DNA of 64,000 nucleotides from an uncultured Alistipes sp. (GCA_900769445.1 CAAGGR010000022.1:80992-144991), one strand, 5' to 3'; numbered from the stretch's first letter, positions 25,589 to 33,748 are shown. The notes: a model not told the origin generated them from the sequence alone. Made by a program: numbers and translations.

Positions 25589-27577
25589 ATGAATAAGACG
25601 AAAGTTTTGCTATTGGCGTTGGCATCTATGGCTGCTACTGCTTGTATTAGTGATGATGTCAAGATCTCTCAGGGCGAGGCTGAGGGTTTGGAAATGAAGA
25701 TGGTAAACAGCTCGGAGTCTGCTTTGAAGGGCGAGATGATTATCTATGTAGATGAGGCTACAGCTGCACAGCTTGAGAACGCTCAGAATGCTACACGCTC
25801 GGGAGTTACTGCTCTCGACGCAACCCTTGCAGAGTTGCAGACTGCTGAGATTGTCCCAATCTTTAATATGGATATAAATGGCGATCTAAAGCGCGAACTT
25901 AATATGCATCGTTGGTTCACTGTTAAGTTCCCTGAGAGTGTAGACCTCGATGTTGCTGCTCAGTTGCTTTCAGCACATCAGGAGGTTGAGCGTGTGCAGT
26001 TTAGCGTACCTGTTGAGTCGTCTAAGATGCAGCATGCTGCAGAAGTAGCTCCTTCTCAGGTAGCCCCTACACGTGCATCAAACTTGCCATTCGATGATCC
26101 TATGCTTGCTCAGCAGTGGCACTATAACAACGATGGTACAGTATCCTTCCCTAATGCTCGTGCAGGAGCAGATATCAATCTCTTCGCGGCGTGGGAGTAT
26201 ACAGCTGGTCGTCCTGAGGTCATTGTTGCGGTGGTTGATGAGGGTGTTTGCTATAAGCATCCAGATTTGAAGGACAGCTTCTTTGTAAACGAGGCTGAGT
26301 TGAACGGCGTAGAGGGTGTTGACGATGATGGTAATAAGTATGTTGATGATATCTATGGCTATAACTTTGCAGATGATGGCCCAGTATCATGGACTAAGGC
26401 TCACGATTCGGGTCATGGTACCCATGTGGCAGGTACTATTGCAGCCGTTAACAATAATGGTATAGGTGTTTGTGGCGTTGCTGGCGGTAGTGGTAAGGGC
26501 GATGGCGTTCGCATTATCTCTTGCCAGATTATGTCTGATGGTGAGGCTACAGGCCCTGCTGCTACAGCTCAAGCTATTCAGTATGCTGCTGATCGTGGTG
26601 CTTGTGTATTGCAGAATTCATGGGGCTTTAAGGCTGGTCAGATTCCAAATGACTCTGCATTCAAGAGTGGCTCTACAGGTGTTGAGTTGACAGCTATTAA
26701 TTACTTCAAGGCGAAAAAGAACAACCCTGCATTAAATGGTGGTATTGTAATTTTTGCGGCAGGTAATGACTCTATGGATGTTGCAAACTATCCAGGTGCT
26801 TATAATGATATTATCTCTGTGGCGGCTATTGCACCAGATGGTCTTCCAACCTACTATACTTGCTATAATCGTGGTTGTAATGTAGCAGCCCCAGGCGGTG
26901 AGTACCACCCTGTAACTGGCCATAAAGATGGTTGTGTGTTGTCTACTCTCCCTACATCAACATATGGTGCCGAGCAGGGTACGTCGATGGCATGCCCTCA
27001 TGTATCAGGTATTGCAGCGTTGGCTATCTCTTATGCTATGGATCTCGGTATCACTTTGGAGTTAAAGGAGTTGAAGGATATTATTGTTAGCTCTGTGCAG
27101 AGCATCGACCCATATCTTTCTGGCTTCAAGCAGACTATAGAAGGTTCAATAAACCTTGGCTCATATAATAATAAGATGGGTACTGGTTTGATTGATGCTT
27201 ATCAGGTGTTGATGGCGGTACGTGGTACAAGATCTATTCCTATTCCTTGGGGTGAGGAGGTCTATATCGATATCAGCAAATATATTGGTGATGGTAAGTC
27301 TACTATTAAGATGCTTGAGCCAACTATTAGCGATGAGGTATGGGAGAAACTTGGTATCGTTGAATGTGATGTTATTGGTGGTAAACTCAAGATTTGTTGT
27401 ACAAATACAGGTACAGCTCTTGTTAAATTGAGTTATATCGCTGGTGGTAATACAGTCGGTGGTGGTCAGATTACTGGCGGTATGAAGGTCGAGCAGGAGT
27501 TCGCATTTATTGTGCGTAAGGGTATCAGTGTAGATAGTGGCACTAATTTGCCTATCACTCCTGGAGGCTGGTTGTAG
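25589..27577 (+). CDS. S8 subtilisin-like serine protease lipoprotein (S8-4)
   Basis: 662 aa from the ATG at 25589, chosen because it starts a lipoprotein signal (lipobox ATAC); an in-frame codon at 25556 lies only 6 nt past the previous gene. The triad is Asp217 (VVDEG), His276 (GHGTHVAGT) and Ser466 (GTSMACPHVSG), with AAGND. The prodomain-like N-terminal part contains KMVNSSESALKGEMIIYVDE. The C-terminal domain (YIDISKYIGDGKSTIK... GGNTVGGGQITGGMKVEQE) ends PGGWL. The catalytic domain is most similar to S8-3 (shared VNEAELNGVEGVDDD and NNNGIGVCGVAGGSGKGDGV), so the two look like a tandem duplication. Confidence 0.93.
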   Translation: MNKTKVLLLALASMAATACISDDVKISQGEAEGLEMKMVNSSESALKGEMIIYVDEATAAQLENAQNATRSGVTALDATLAELQTAEIVPIFNMDINGDLKRELNMHRWFTVKFPESVDLDVAAQLLSAHQEVERVQFSVPVESSKMQHAAEVAPSQVAPTRASNLPFDDPMLAQQWHYNNDGTVSFPNARAGADINLFAAWEYTAGRPEVIVAVVDEGVCYKHPDLKDSFFVNEAELNGVEGVDDDGNKYVDDIYGYNFADDGPVSWTKAHDSGHGTHVAGTIAAVNNNGIGVCGVAGGSGKGDGVRIISCQIMSDGEATGPAATAQAIQYAADRGACVLQNSWGFKAGQIPNDSAFKSGSTGVELTAINYFKAKKNNPALNGGIVIFAAGNDSMDVANYPGAYNDIISVAAIAPDGLPTYYTCYNRGCNVAAPGGEYHPVTGHKDGCVLSTLPTSTYGAEQGTSMACPHVSGIAALAISYAMDLGITLELKELKDIIVSSVQSIDPYLSGFKQTIEGSINLGSYNNKMGTGLIDAYQVLMAVRGTRSIPIPWGEEVYIDISKYIGDGKSTIKMLEPTISDEVWEKLGIVECDVIGGKLKICCTNTGTALVKLSYIAGGNTVGGGQITGGMKVEQEFAFIVRKGISVDSGTNLPITPGGWL

Positions 27578-27610
27578 TGGATATTTAACGTGATTAAAAG
27601 AGACTTATAT

Positions 27611-28057
27611 ATGAAAAACTTGAAGATTTGGTCCCTCATAGCGCTATTTGCTATGGTATTAGCGGGTTGTAGCGACGACAATACAGACGATGGCCCTGCA
27701 AACCAGGTAGATATTTACGGTAAATGGCATCTTGTAGAGTTCTGTGAGTCTGCTCCTGTATTCGATGTGTATGTCGAGTTTACGAAGAGTGGTAAGTTTA
27801 ATCTCTATCAGCAGGTGTGGAAGTTTACATATGAGCATTTTACAGGCAATTACACAGTTGATGGCAATGTTGTAAATGGCACATATAGCGATGGCTCGCA
27901 GTGGCTTGCTTCATACAAGGCCTCTGTTGTTGACAACGTGCTAATATTAACCAACAAGGACGAGGTTGCTAAGTACGAGGCTTGTAAGATACCTTCAGAG
28001 GTTATCACTGAGGCTACTACGCCAGTGCGCTCTGAGAGTGTAGTGCCATTCCTATAG
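27611..28057 (+). CDS. Short lipocalin-like lipoprotein paired with S8-4
   Basis: 148 aa from the ATG at 27611 (MKNLKIWSLIALFAMVLAGC); an upstream GTG at 27590 would spoil the signal peptide. The mature part is one lipocalin-like domain: GKWHLVEFCESAPVFDVYVEF, LYQQVW, FTGNYTVDGNVVNGTYSDGSQW, with an SVVPFL end. Its signal peptide is nearly the same as that of the GLUG lipoprotein at 19623 (MKNLKIWSL), supporting common descent. It closes the S8/lipocalin array and is followed by a hairpin. Confidence 0.8.
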   Translation: MKNLKIWSLIALFAMVLAGCSDDNTDDGPANQVDIYGKWHLVEFCESAPVFDVYVEFTKSGKFNLYQQVWKFTYEHFTGNYTVDGNVVNGTYSDGSQWLASYKASVVDNVLILTNKDEVAKYEACKIPSEVITEATTPVRSESVVPFL

Positions 28058-28089
28058 TAGTGGAACGGCTAATAGATAATAGTTAGATT

Positions 28090-28133
28090 TTAGGGGATTT
28101 GGTGGATTGGAGACAAACCACTAAGTCCCCTAA
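28090..28133 (+). terminator. Hairpin terminator after the S8/lipocalin array
   Basis: Arms TTAGGGGA.TTGGTGG and CCACTAAGTCCCCTAA form a long imperfect stem followed by GTTTTAT. The T-tract is short, so read-through to the C10 protease gene is possible. Confidence 0.6.
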
Positions 28134-28167
28134 GTTTTATAAATTAGACATTTGGTTGCCATATTGT

Positions 28168-29904
28168 ATGAGAAGATTTCTTTTACTTAGTGTCTTTGTT
28201 TTTGCTTTGGTGTGCGGAGCTTCTGCCAAGGAGGTGTCGCACTCTTTGGCGCTGCGTATAGCATTGCAGCTCTTAGGCGAGGATACTCGAAGTGGCGCTA
28301 CAGCAGTTGTGTGGGATAGCAACGATATGCTTGCTACACGCGGTGAGGGTGGTGCTCCCACCTTCTATGTCGTTGCGTCGGGCGATGGTGCAGGCTTTGT
28401 TATTGTTGCTGGCGATGATACGATACGCCCAATATTAGGTTATTCAACAAGATACTCAATTGCAGAAGTTGGCAATCTACCTTCGAACTTCGAGGGGTGG
28501 CTTAGGTATATAGATGCTACGGTGCGCTATATTCGCGGGTGTGACGCTGAGGCAAACGATGTTGTGGCGCGACTCTGGAGTGAGGAGTATAAGCCCGTTG
28601 GCGCAAAGATGCTTCATACTGCGCGTTGGAGTCAGTTAGCACCATACAATAACGACTGTCCGTTGGATGGTGATGCTCGTTCGCTTACGGGTTGTACGCA
28701 GACGGCAATGGCGATTATTATGCACCATCATCGCTGGCCCGAACGAGCAAGGGGCGTGACCGATGCATATATCACAATGGGAGGTCTTAGCATCCCATCG
28801 CGTAACCTAAATCATGCGTACGACTGGGATGTAATGCTGGAGAGTTATGTCGAGGGGGAGTATAGTGATAGCGAGGCGGCTGCCGTCGCGATGCTTATGG
28901 CAGATCTCGGCTACGCCTTTAAGGCTGAGTACACGGCTACGGATACTGGCGCTTTCCCAGATATGATGGCGTTGTACGAGAAGTTTGGTTATAGCCCAGC
29001 TTCGAATATGGCGATGCGCAGAAACTATTCCAACGAGTATTGGGTGGCGATGCTACGCCGAGAGATAGAGGCGTCACGCCCAATCTTCTATGCTGGATAT
29101 ACTGCTGAGGGTAGTGGCCACGCCTTTGTTATTGATGGTGTGGATGACAACGACTACTTCCATGTTAATTGGGGTTGGGGAGGTCTGTGTGATGGCTTCT
29201 TTGCCATAGATAACCTCACTCTTGATCAGTATATCTTCGATACGCAGCAATGGGCGGTGTTGGGTATGCACCCTATGCGTGATGGCGAGATTGATAATTG
29301 GCTATATCTTACATCTGGGGGACTTAAGAGTTCGACTACAACCTATGAGCGCGGTGTGTCGTTCGAGATTCTGCCTATTACGGTGGCTAACTACTCGCAG
29401 TTGAGTTTCTCGGGCTATGTGCGTGTAGGAGTGTGTAGTGCTGATGGTAGTATTAAGTCGTGGGCAACAGAGCCTCAATATTTAGATATCCCATCGATGT
29501 ATGGCGCAAGTTGTGAGAGTATGAGTGCGGTAATCACGGAGGCGATTGATGAGGGAGATAGGCTTATGGTGTTCTATCGTAGCGACGACAGCCAAAAGTG
29601 GTTTAAGATTGAGCCATACGCTGAGAGCGCTTGTTCAGAGATAGTGCTTAAGCATGCACCTATTGGTAGTACTACCTCAATGTCGTTTGATAAGGCTACG
29701 GGGTTGTTGGTGGTAGATTATGAGGATGATGTTAAGTCGGCGCTCTACCTCTCAGGCGAATATATAGAGAGAGGTATTACGATAACTAAGGGTGTGATGA
29801 GAGTAGATACCAACCAGTTGCAGCGCGATGCTACATATACCATCTACCTTGTGCGTGGAGATGTAGAGTCAAAGAGTATAGCATTTACACTTAAGGAGTT
29901 GTAG
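28168..29904 (+). CDS. C10-family (streptopain-like) cysteine protease
   Basis: 578 aa from the ATG at 28168, which begins a clear signal peptide (MRRFLLLSVFVFALVCGASA). The earlier in-frame GTG at 28099 lies inside the preceding hairpin. A Spi-type propeptide (~21-145, with FVIVAGDDTIRPILGYS) precedes the catalytic domain. The catalytic dyad is Cys176 (LTGCTQTAMAIIMHHHRWP) and His318 (GSGHAFVIDG), followed by the family hallmark YFHVNWGWGG. About 200 C-terminal residues form beta-rich domains. It is secreted rather than lipid-anchored, unlike the S8 enzymes upstream. Known relatives include streptococcal SpeB and the Bacteroides fragilis C10 proteases. The next gene starts 3 nt after the stop. 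Confidence 0.92.
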   Translation: MRRFLLLSVFVFALVCGASAKEVSHSLALRIALQLLGEDTRSGATAVVWDSNDMLATRGEGGAPTFYVVASGDGAGFVIVAGDDTIRPILGYSTRYSIAEVGNLPSNFEGWLRYIDATVRYIRGCDAEANDVVARLWSEEYKPVGAKMLHTARWSQLAPYNNDCPLDGDARSLTGCTQTAMAIIMHHHRWPERARGVTDAYITMGGLSIPSRNLNHAYDWDVMLESYVEGEYSDSEAAAVAMLMADLGYAFKAEYTATDTGAFPDMMALYEKFGYSPASNMAMRRNYSNEYWVAMLRREIEASRPIFYAGYTAEGSGHAFVIDGVDDNDYFHVNWGWGGLCDGFFAIDNLTLDQYIFDTQQWAVLGMHPMRDGEIDNWLYLTSGGLKSSTTTYERGVSFEILPITVANYSQLSFSGYVRVGVCSADGSIKSWATEPQYLDIPSMYGASCESMSAVITEAIDEGDRLMVFYRSDDSQKWFKIEPYAESACSEIVLKHAPIGSTTSMSFDKATGLLVVDYEDDVKSALYLSGEYIERGITITKGVMRVDTNQLQRDATYTIYLVRGDVESKSIAFTLKEL

Positions 29905-29907
29905 TCT

Positions 29908-30513
29908 ATGAAGAGGTTTTTGTTAATGATTGCCGTTGTTGCCGTGTGCGTAGGCTGTCAATATTTGGATAAGGAGATAAATCAGCAGCCAAGCAATGAG
30001 CCAGATAACGTTGTTGAGACTGAGTTGGAGGTAGATAAGAGCGAGTTTATACTCGACTATACTGCCCAAAGTGTGGAGATTGCAATTCGTGCAAACCAAC
30101 TCTTTGAGGTTAAGGTTGGCGCAGAGTGGATAACCTATACTATTGCCGGTAGTGGAGATAGGGTGGTGCTTAATGTGTCTGAGAATATAGGATTGGATGC
30201 TCGCGTTACGGAGGTGCATATCACTGCGGGTGACATTGTGCGTACGGTAGCAGTGCAGCAGGGTGCTAAGCCTGAGACAATGCAACTGCTCTTGGAGCAT
30301 ACATCCCTATATCTTGACTCGCCAACGTGGGGTGGTAGCAATATTCGAGGCAGTGTAGATTGGGGTGATGGCACTACAGAGGAGTATCAAGAGGGAATAT
30401 CGCATGACTATACCGATACTCAAAAGCATAGCGCTCAATTTACAATGGAGGGCGCAACCTCGTTCTACATTGAACGTATAGGAGATATAGAGAGCGTTAC
30501 GCTTTCTCTATAA
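29908..30513 (+). CDS. BACON-domain lipoprotein after the C10 protease
   Basis: 201 aa with a lipobox at CVGC. Residues ~42-125 are a BACON-type beta-sandwich (LEVDKSEFILDYTAQSVEIAIRANQ, WITYT, VTEVHITAGDIVRTVAVQQGA). BACON modules are common on Bacteroidetes surface proteins and usually bind or space. The C-terminal ~70 residues (GSVDWGDGTTEEYQEG, HDYTDTQKHSAQF) resemble PKD-like or surface repeat modules. The start lies 3 nt after the protease stop, so the two are co-translated. It might act as a surface receptor or inhibitor for the protease, which is inference. Confidence 0.8.
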   Translation: MKRFLLMIAVVAVCVGCQYLDKEINQQPSNEPDNVVETELEVDKSEFILDYTAQSVEIAIRANQLFEVKVGAEWITYTIAGSGDRVVLNVSENIGLDARVTEVHITAGDIVRTVAVQQGAKPETMQLLLEHTSLYLDSPTWGGSNIRGSVDWGDGTTEEYQEGISHDYTDTQKHSAQFTMEGATSFYIERIGDIESVTLSL

Positions 30514-30514
30514 T

Positions 30515-30546
30515 AATATAGGCAGTCCATTTGGACTGCCTATATT
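30515..30546. terminator. Bidirectional terminator between convergent genes
   Basis: A 14-bp perfect stem (AATATAGGCAGTCC and complement) with an ATTT loop and AT-rich flanks, between the BACON gene (+) and yraN (-). Confidence 0.9.
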
Positions 30547-30547
30547 G

Positions 30548-30904
30548 TTATATTATATTCTCGGTGTACTCGACGGTATGGTTGCCAAAGGCATCTACCG
30601 TTACAGCGATAAGGTCGAACTGCAGGTTTAACTGTATGCGACGTATCGTGCGAAATGCCATCGCTCCACGACGCAGTGAGCGTATTTTCGAGTCGTTGAT
30701 ACTGTCGTAGGCACTCTGCCAACCACCCTCACGTCGGGTTTTGACCTCCACGAAGTGAAGTGTGTCGTAGTGCTGGGCGATGATGTCTATCTCGTAGTGT
30801 CCGATACGCCAGTTGCGCTCCACAATAAGATAACCACGCTCCCTAAGCCACTGCATAGCGATATCTTCGCCACGTTGACCTATGTCGAATGTGCTATCCA
30901 CCAA
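30548..30904 (-). CDS. yraN: YraN-family (UPF0102) putative endonuclease
   Basis: 118 aa, matching the UPF0102 family, which has a restriction-endonuclease-like (PD-D/ExK) core. Visible signatures are GQRGEDIAMQWLRERGY, ERNWRIGHYEIDIIA and LHFVEVKTR, with the E-x-D and E-V-K residues of the nuclease fold. The family is nearly universal in bacteria and linked genetically to DNA repair and recombination. The biochemical role is not settled. Its start lies 2 nt after the pepE stop, so it is the second gene of a pepE-yraN operon. Confidence 0.88.
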   Translation of the reverse strand: MVDSTFDIGQRGEDIAMQWLRERGYLIVERNWRIGHYEIDIIAQHYDTLHFVEVKTRREGGWQSAYDSINDSKIRSLRRGAMAFRTIRRIQLNLQFDLIAVTVDAFGNHTVEYTENII

Positions 30905-30906
30905 GC

Positions 30907-31614
30907 CTATCGCTTAAGAAGGAATGAGATATCCTCGCCAGGGTTTACCTCGTATGTTGGCTGACCCTTCTTGAAGATACGCATTGGGCGTGAGCCGATA
31001 AGCTCGATGCCGTTATCGTCGATGCGGAGCATACAACCCTCACGAAGACCTACAACATATCGGCTGCGGTTAGCCTCCAAGTACTCCAAGATGCGCTGCT
31101 CACGAGTCTCGCCAGCATGACCCTCAGGGTTTGCATCCAAGTAGTGTGGGTTAATCTGGAACGATACAAGGCCTATAGCGCGGAAAGACTCTGGCTGCAC
31201 GATAGGCATATCGTTTGTGGTGCAGATAGTAGGGCAGGTAACATTGCTACCAGCCGACCAACCTACGTATGGCATGCCGCCCTTAACGCGACGGTGGATA
31301 ACATCCAACAAATCCTCCTCCTGCATACGCTTAAGTAGCGCGAAGGTGTTACCGCCACCGATGACTACAGCCTCAGCATTGCGCAAGAAGTTGCGCTTGT
31401 TCAAGGCGTGGTGGATAGACTTAACCTTGATGCCAATCTCGTTGAAGCGAGCCTGCACCTTTGCCTCATACTCATCGTAAGAGAATGTTACAGCTGCGTA
31501 AGGGATAAAGACAACCTCCGATACGCCTTTGAGTGTTTTTGCAATCTCGGCGATAGGGTACTTCAAATACTCCTCACCAGCATTGGTAGAATTGGAAATT
31601 AGTAAAAGGTTCAT
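30907..31614 (-). CDS. pepE: Peptidase E (alpha-aspartyl dipeptidase)
   Basis: 235 aa, cytoplasmic, S51 family. It hydrolyses dipeptides with an N-terminal aspartate. The nucleophile Ser lies in PYVGWSAGSNV, with the preceding GGGNTF oxyanion loop, and the SFQINPHYLDA segment holds the conserved His. The length matches the family (~230). It recycles Asp-X peptides, in keeping with the peptide-rich diet suggested by neighbouring loci, but it is a common housekeeping gene. Its promoter region is shared with acpP, divergently. Confidence 0.92.
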   Translation of the reverse strand: MNLLLISNSTNAGEEYLKYPIAEIAKTLKGVSEVVFIPYAAVTFSYDEYEAKVQARFNEIGIKVKSIHHALNKRNFLRNAEAVVIGGGNTFALLKRMQEEDLLDVIHRRVKGGMPYVGWSAGSNVTCPTICTTNDMPIVQPESFRAIGLVSFQINPHYLDANPEGHAGETREQRILEYLEANRSRYVVGLREGCMLRIDDNGIELIGSRPMRIFKKGQPTYEVNPGEDISFLLKR

Positions 31615-31684
31615 AATGTTATGAATATTAATTGTTTAATATATTTTGTTACAAAAACGTTGATAAATTTTTATCTCTTAATGT

Positions 31685-31692
31685 CAAAGATA
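31685..31692 (-). promoter_or_regulatory. Candidate -7 box for pepE-yraN
   Basis: Minus strand TATCTTTG, ~70 nt upstream of pepE. No TTG lies at ideal spacing. Confidence 0.4.
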
Positions 31693-31705
31693 ATAAAAAA
31701 AGTGT

Positions 31706-31713
31706 TATTTTTG
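31706..31713 (+). promoter_or_regulatory. Candidate -7 box for acpP
   Basis: TATTTTTG, ~84 nt upstream of the acpP start, nearly back to back with the pepE box on the other strand. The -33 element is not clear. Confidence 0.45.
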
Positions 31714-31796
31714 CACCGTTCAATGAAAAAATTATTGGACAAAATTAGAGTAGGAAATTATTTACTACTATAATGTTTAACTAAAACTTATTTATT

Positions 31797-32030
31797 ATGT
31801 CAGAAATTCAGTCAAAAGTTGTCGAGATCATCGTTGACAAGTTGGGCGTTAAGGAGTCAGAGGTTGTAGCTGAGGCAAGCTTCACTGCACATCTTGGTGC
31901 TGACTCATTGGATCAGGTAGAGCTTATCATGGAGTTCGAGAAGGCTTTCGATCTTCAGATTCCTGATGGCGACGCTGAGAAGATCCAGACTGTTGGTGAT
32001 GCTGTTAGCTACATCGAGTCTCACAAGTAA
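31797..32030 (+). CDS. acpP: Acyl carrier protein
   Basis: 77 aa, acidic, carrying growing fatty acyl chains on phosphopantetheine attached to Ser in GADSLDQVELIMEFE. Length and sequence are standard. The position just before the motif reads FTAHLGADSL where many homologues have an Asp pair (FTDDLGADSL), a minor variation. Unusually, fabF does not follow; a terminator and then rnc do. Confidence 0.97.
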   Translation: MSEIQSKVVEIIVDKLGVKESEVVAEASFTAHLGADSLDQVELIMEFEKAFDLQIPDGDAEKIQTVGDAVSYIESHK

Positions 32031-32061
32031 TAGACGATTCCTGTTATCGTAAGAAAGTGTT

Positions 32062-32105
32062 AGGACTAAACCTTGGGAGGTAACTCCCTCGGTTGGGTCC
32101 TTTTT
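32062..32105 (+). terminator. Terminator between acpP and rnc
   Basis: A stem of nested arms AGGAC / GTCCT, AACC / GGTT and GGGAG / CTCCC, then TTTTT. It makes acpP a monocistronic unit, although some read-through into rnc is likely because no clear promoter separates them. Confidence 0.8.
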
Positions 32106-32133
32106 CGTACATCGTAGTTTTCTGATAATCGAA

Positions 32134-32919
32134 ATGATTGATTTCATATTGCGACCACTACGCCGACATTTCGGCAAGGATAGGGCATTCTATGCCGCTA
32201 TCGACGATATGTTCGGCTTTATACCTCACAATATCGAGTTGTACAAACTCGCACTGATACATAAGTCTGCATCTATAGAGTTGGAGGATGGTAGACATAT
32301 CAACAACGAGCGTTTGGAGTTCTTGGGTGATGCTGTTATCGAGAGCGTTACCTCGGACTACCTATTTATAGAGTTTCCCGAGAAGGACGAGGGCTTTATG
32401 ACACAGCTGCGCTCGAAGATTGTTTCGCGTCAGTCGCTAAATCGCATAGCCTCGAAGCTCGGTCTCGATAGCTATGTTATCTCGAATGCTGTGGGTAATA
32501 CCACCCAGAAGCATATCTTTGGCGATGCCTTTGAGGCGATGATGGGTGCAATATATCTCGATCAGGGCTACGATTTTACTAATAGATTGTTAATCAATAA
32601 GATATTTAAGAGCCATCTTTCGATAGATGATATTCTTCGCTCGGAGACCGACTTTAAGAGCCGCCTTATCGAGTGGTGTCAGAAGAATCACTATACTATC
32701 GAGTTCCGTACCGATAGCGACCACTCGGCAAATATGTCGCGCCCGATGTTCCACTCTACAGTATATGTGGATGGTATCGCTGTGGGTCATGGTATTGGCG
32801 ACTCGAAGAAGATGGCAGAGCAGAATGCGGCATTCTCTGTTTCGCAGGACTCTGCGGCAACAATAAACGACGAGAATAGCGCACGTATGTTGGATGCCAT
32901 AGATCGTATGTCGAACTAA
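32134..32919 (+). CDS. rnc: Ribonuclease III
   Basis: 261 aa. It cleaves double-stranded RNA in rRNA and mRNA processing. The RNase III signature NNERLEFLGDAVIESV lies at ~53-68, a second catalytic region is GDAFEAMMGAIYLDQGY, and a dsRNA-binding domain follows (~185-250, IEWCQKNHYTIEFR... HGIGDSKKMAEQNAA). Its length is slightly above the E. coli enzyme. It is followed 16 nt later by radC in what looks like one operon. Confidence 0.95.
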   Translation: MIDFILRPLRRHFGKDRAFYAAIDDMFGFIPHNIELYKLALIHKSASIELEDGRHINNERLEFLGDAVIESVTSDYLFIEFPEKDEGFMTQLRSKIVSRQSLNRIASKLGLDSYVISNAVGNTTQKHIFGDAFEAMMGAIYLDQGYDFTNRLLINKIFKSHLSIDDILRSETDFKSRLIEWCQKNHYTIEFRTDSDHSANMSRPMFHSTVYVDGIAVGHGIGDSKKMAEQNAAFSVSQDSAATINDENSARMLDAIDRMSN

Positions 32920-32935
32920 CTCCAAACCAACCGAG

Positions 32936-33592
32936 ATGAAAAACCTTACCGACAAGATGTTTTCGCGCGGTGCTGAGGCGCTTAGCGACGAGGAGCTTAT
33001 TGCGCTTTTGGCGGCCGATACTCTAAATGACGATCAGGCCTTAGAGTTGGGTAGGGGTATTGTTGAGGAGTGTGGTGGTAGTCTGCTCGGTGTTGCGGAG
33101 CAGGATATTGCGCGCCTTAGAATGGTGTCGGGGTTAGGTAAGTTGCGCGCAATGCGCCTAAAGGCTTCGTTTGAAGTTGGTAAGCGCGTGGCACAGGCAA
33201 GAGCGACAACGCATAGTGTCATCGCCTCGGATAGCGATGTGGTGCGTCTTATGGAGCCACAGTTGGGGGCGTTGCAGCACGAGGAGTGCTGGGCGTTGTA
33301 TCTCGCATCGTCGGGTAGGGTGTTGGAGCGTATGCGTATTAGTCAGGGAGGTGTGCAAGCTACGGTGGTAGATTGCAAACTTATCATCAAGCGCGCCCTC
33401 GAACTCCTTGCGGTGCAGATTGTCTTAGTACATAACCATCCATCGGGTTGTGTCGAACCAAGTACTCAGGATATCTCCCTTACAGAGCGCGTCTCTGAGG
33501 CAGCAAAACTATTTGATATCCGTCTATTGGACCATGTAATCATCTCTCGCGGGGCTCACTTCTCCTTCCGCGCGCGCAATATGATTAAGTAG
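32936..33592 (+). CDS. radC: RadC-family JAB-domain protein
   Basis: 218 aa. An N-terminal helix-hairpin-helix part (~10-80, ARLRMVSGLGKLRAMRLKA) is followed by a JAB1/MPN-like metal-binding domain with HNHPSG and a following Asp (CVEPSTQD). The name radC is historical; the direct DNA-repair role is doubtful and the molecular function remains open. Start at ATG 32936. Confidence 0.92.
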   Translation: MKNLTDKMFSRGAEALSDEELIALLAADTLNDDQALELGRGIVEECGGSLLGVAEQDIARLRMVSGLGKLRAMRLKASFEVGKRVAQARATTHSVIASDSDVVRLMEPQLGALQHEECWALYLASSGRVLERMRISQGGVQATVVDCKLIIKRALELLAVQIVLVHNHPSGCVEPSTQDISLTERVSEAAKLFDIRLLDHVIISRGAHFSFRARNMIK

Positions 33593-33616
33593 TGGAGTAG
33601 ATGGTATGATAAAAAG

Positions 33617-33644
33617 AAAAACCTGTCGATTTCGACAGGTTTTT
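33617..33644. terminator. Bidirectional terminator between radC and tRNA-Leu
   Basis: A 12-bp stem AAAAACCTGTCG / CGACAGGTTTTT with an ATTT loop, giving T-rich runs on both strands. Confidence 0.9.
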
Positions 33645-33647
33645 TAG

Positions 33648-33732
33648 TGCCCAGGACAAGACTCGAACTTGCACGAGCTAATGCTCACTACCCCCTCAAA
33701 GTAGCGTGTCTACCAATTTCACCACCTGGGCA
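33648..33732 (-). tRNA. tRNA-Leu (anticodon GAG)
   Basis: 85 nt on the minus strand. The acceptor arms TGCCCAG / CTGGGCA pair fully. The D arm has GAAATTGGTAGACAC, the anticodon stem-loop is CTACT-TTGAGGG-GGTAG (anticodon GAG), a long class II variable arm (GAGC.ATTA.GCTC) follows, and the T loop is GTTCGAGTC. CCA is not encoded. Confidence 0.95.
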
Positions 33733-33748
33733 TTGAGGTTTGAGTGTG

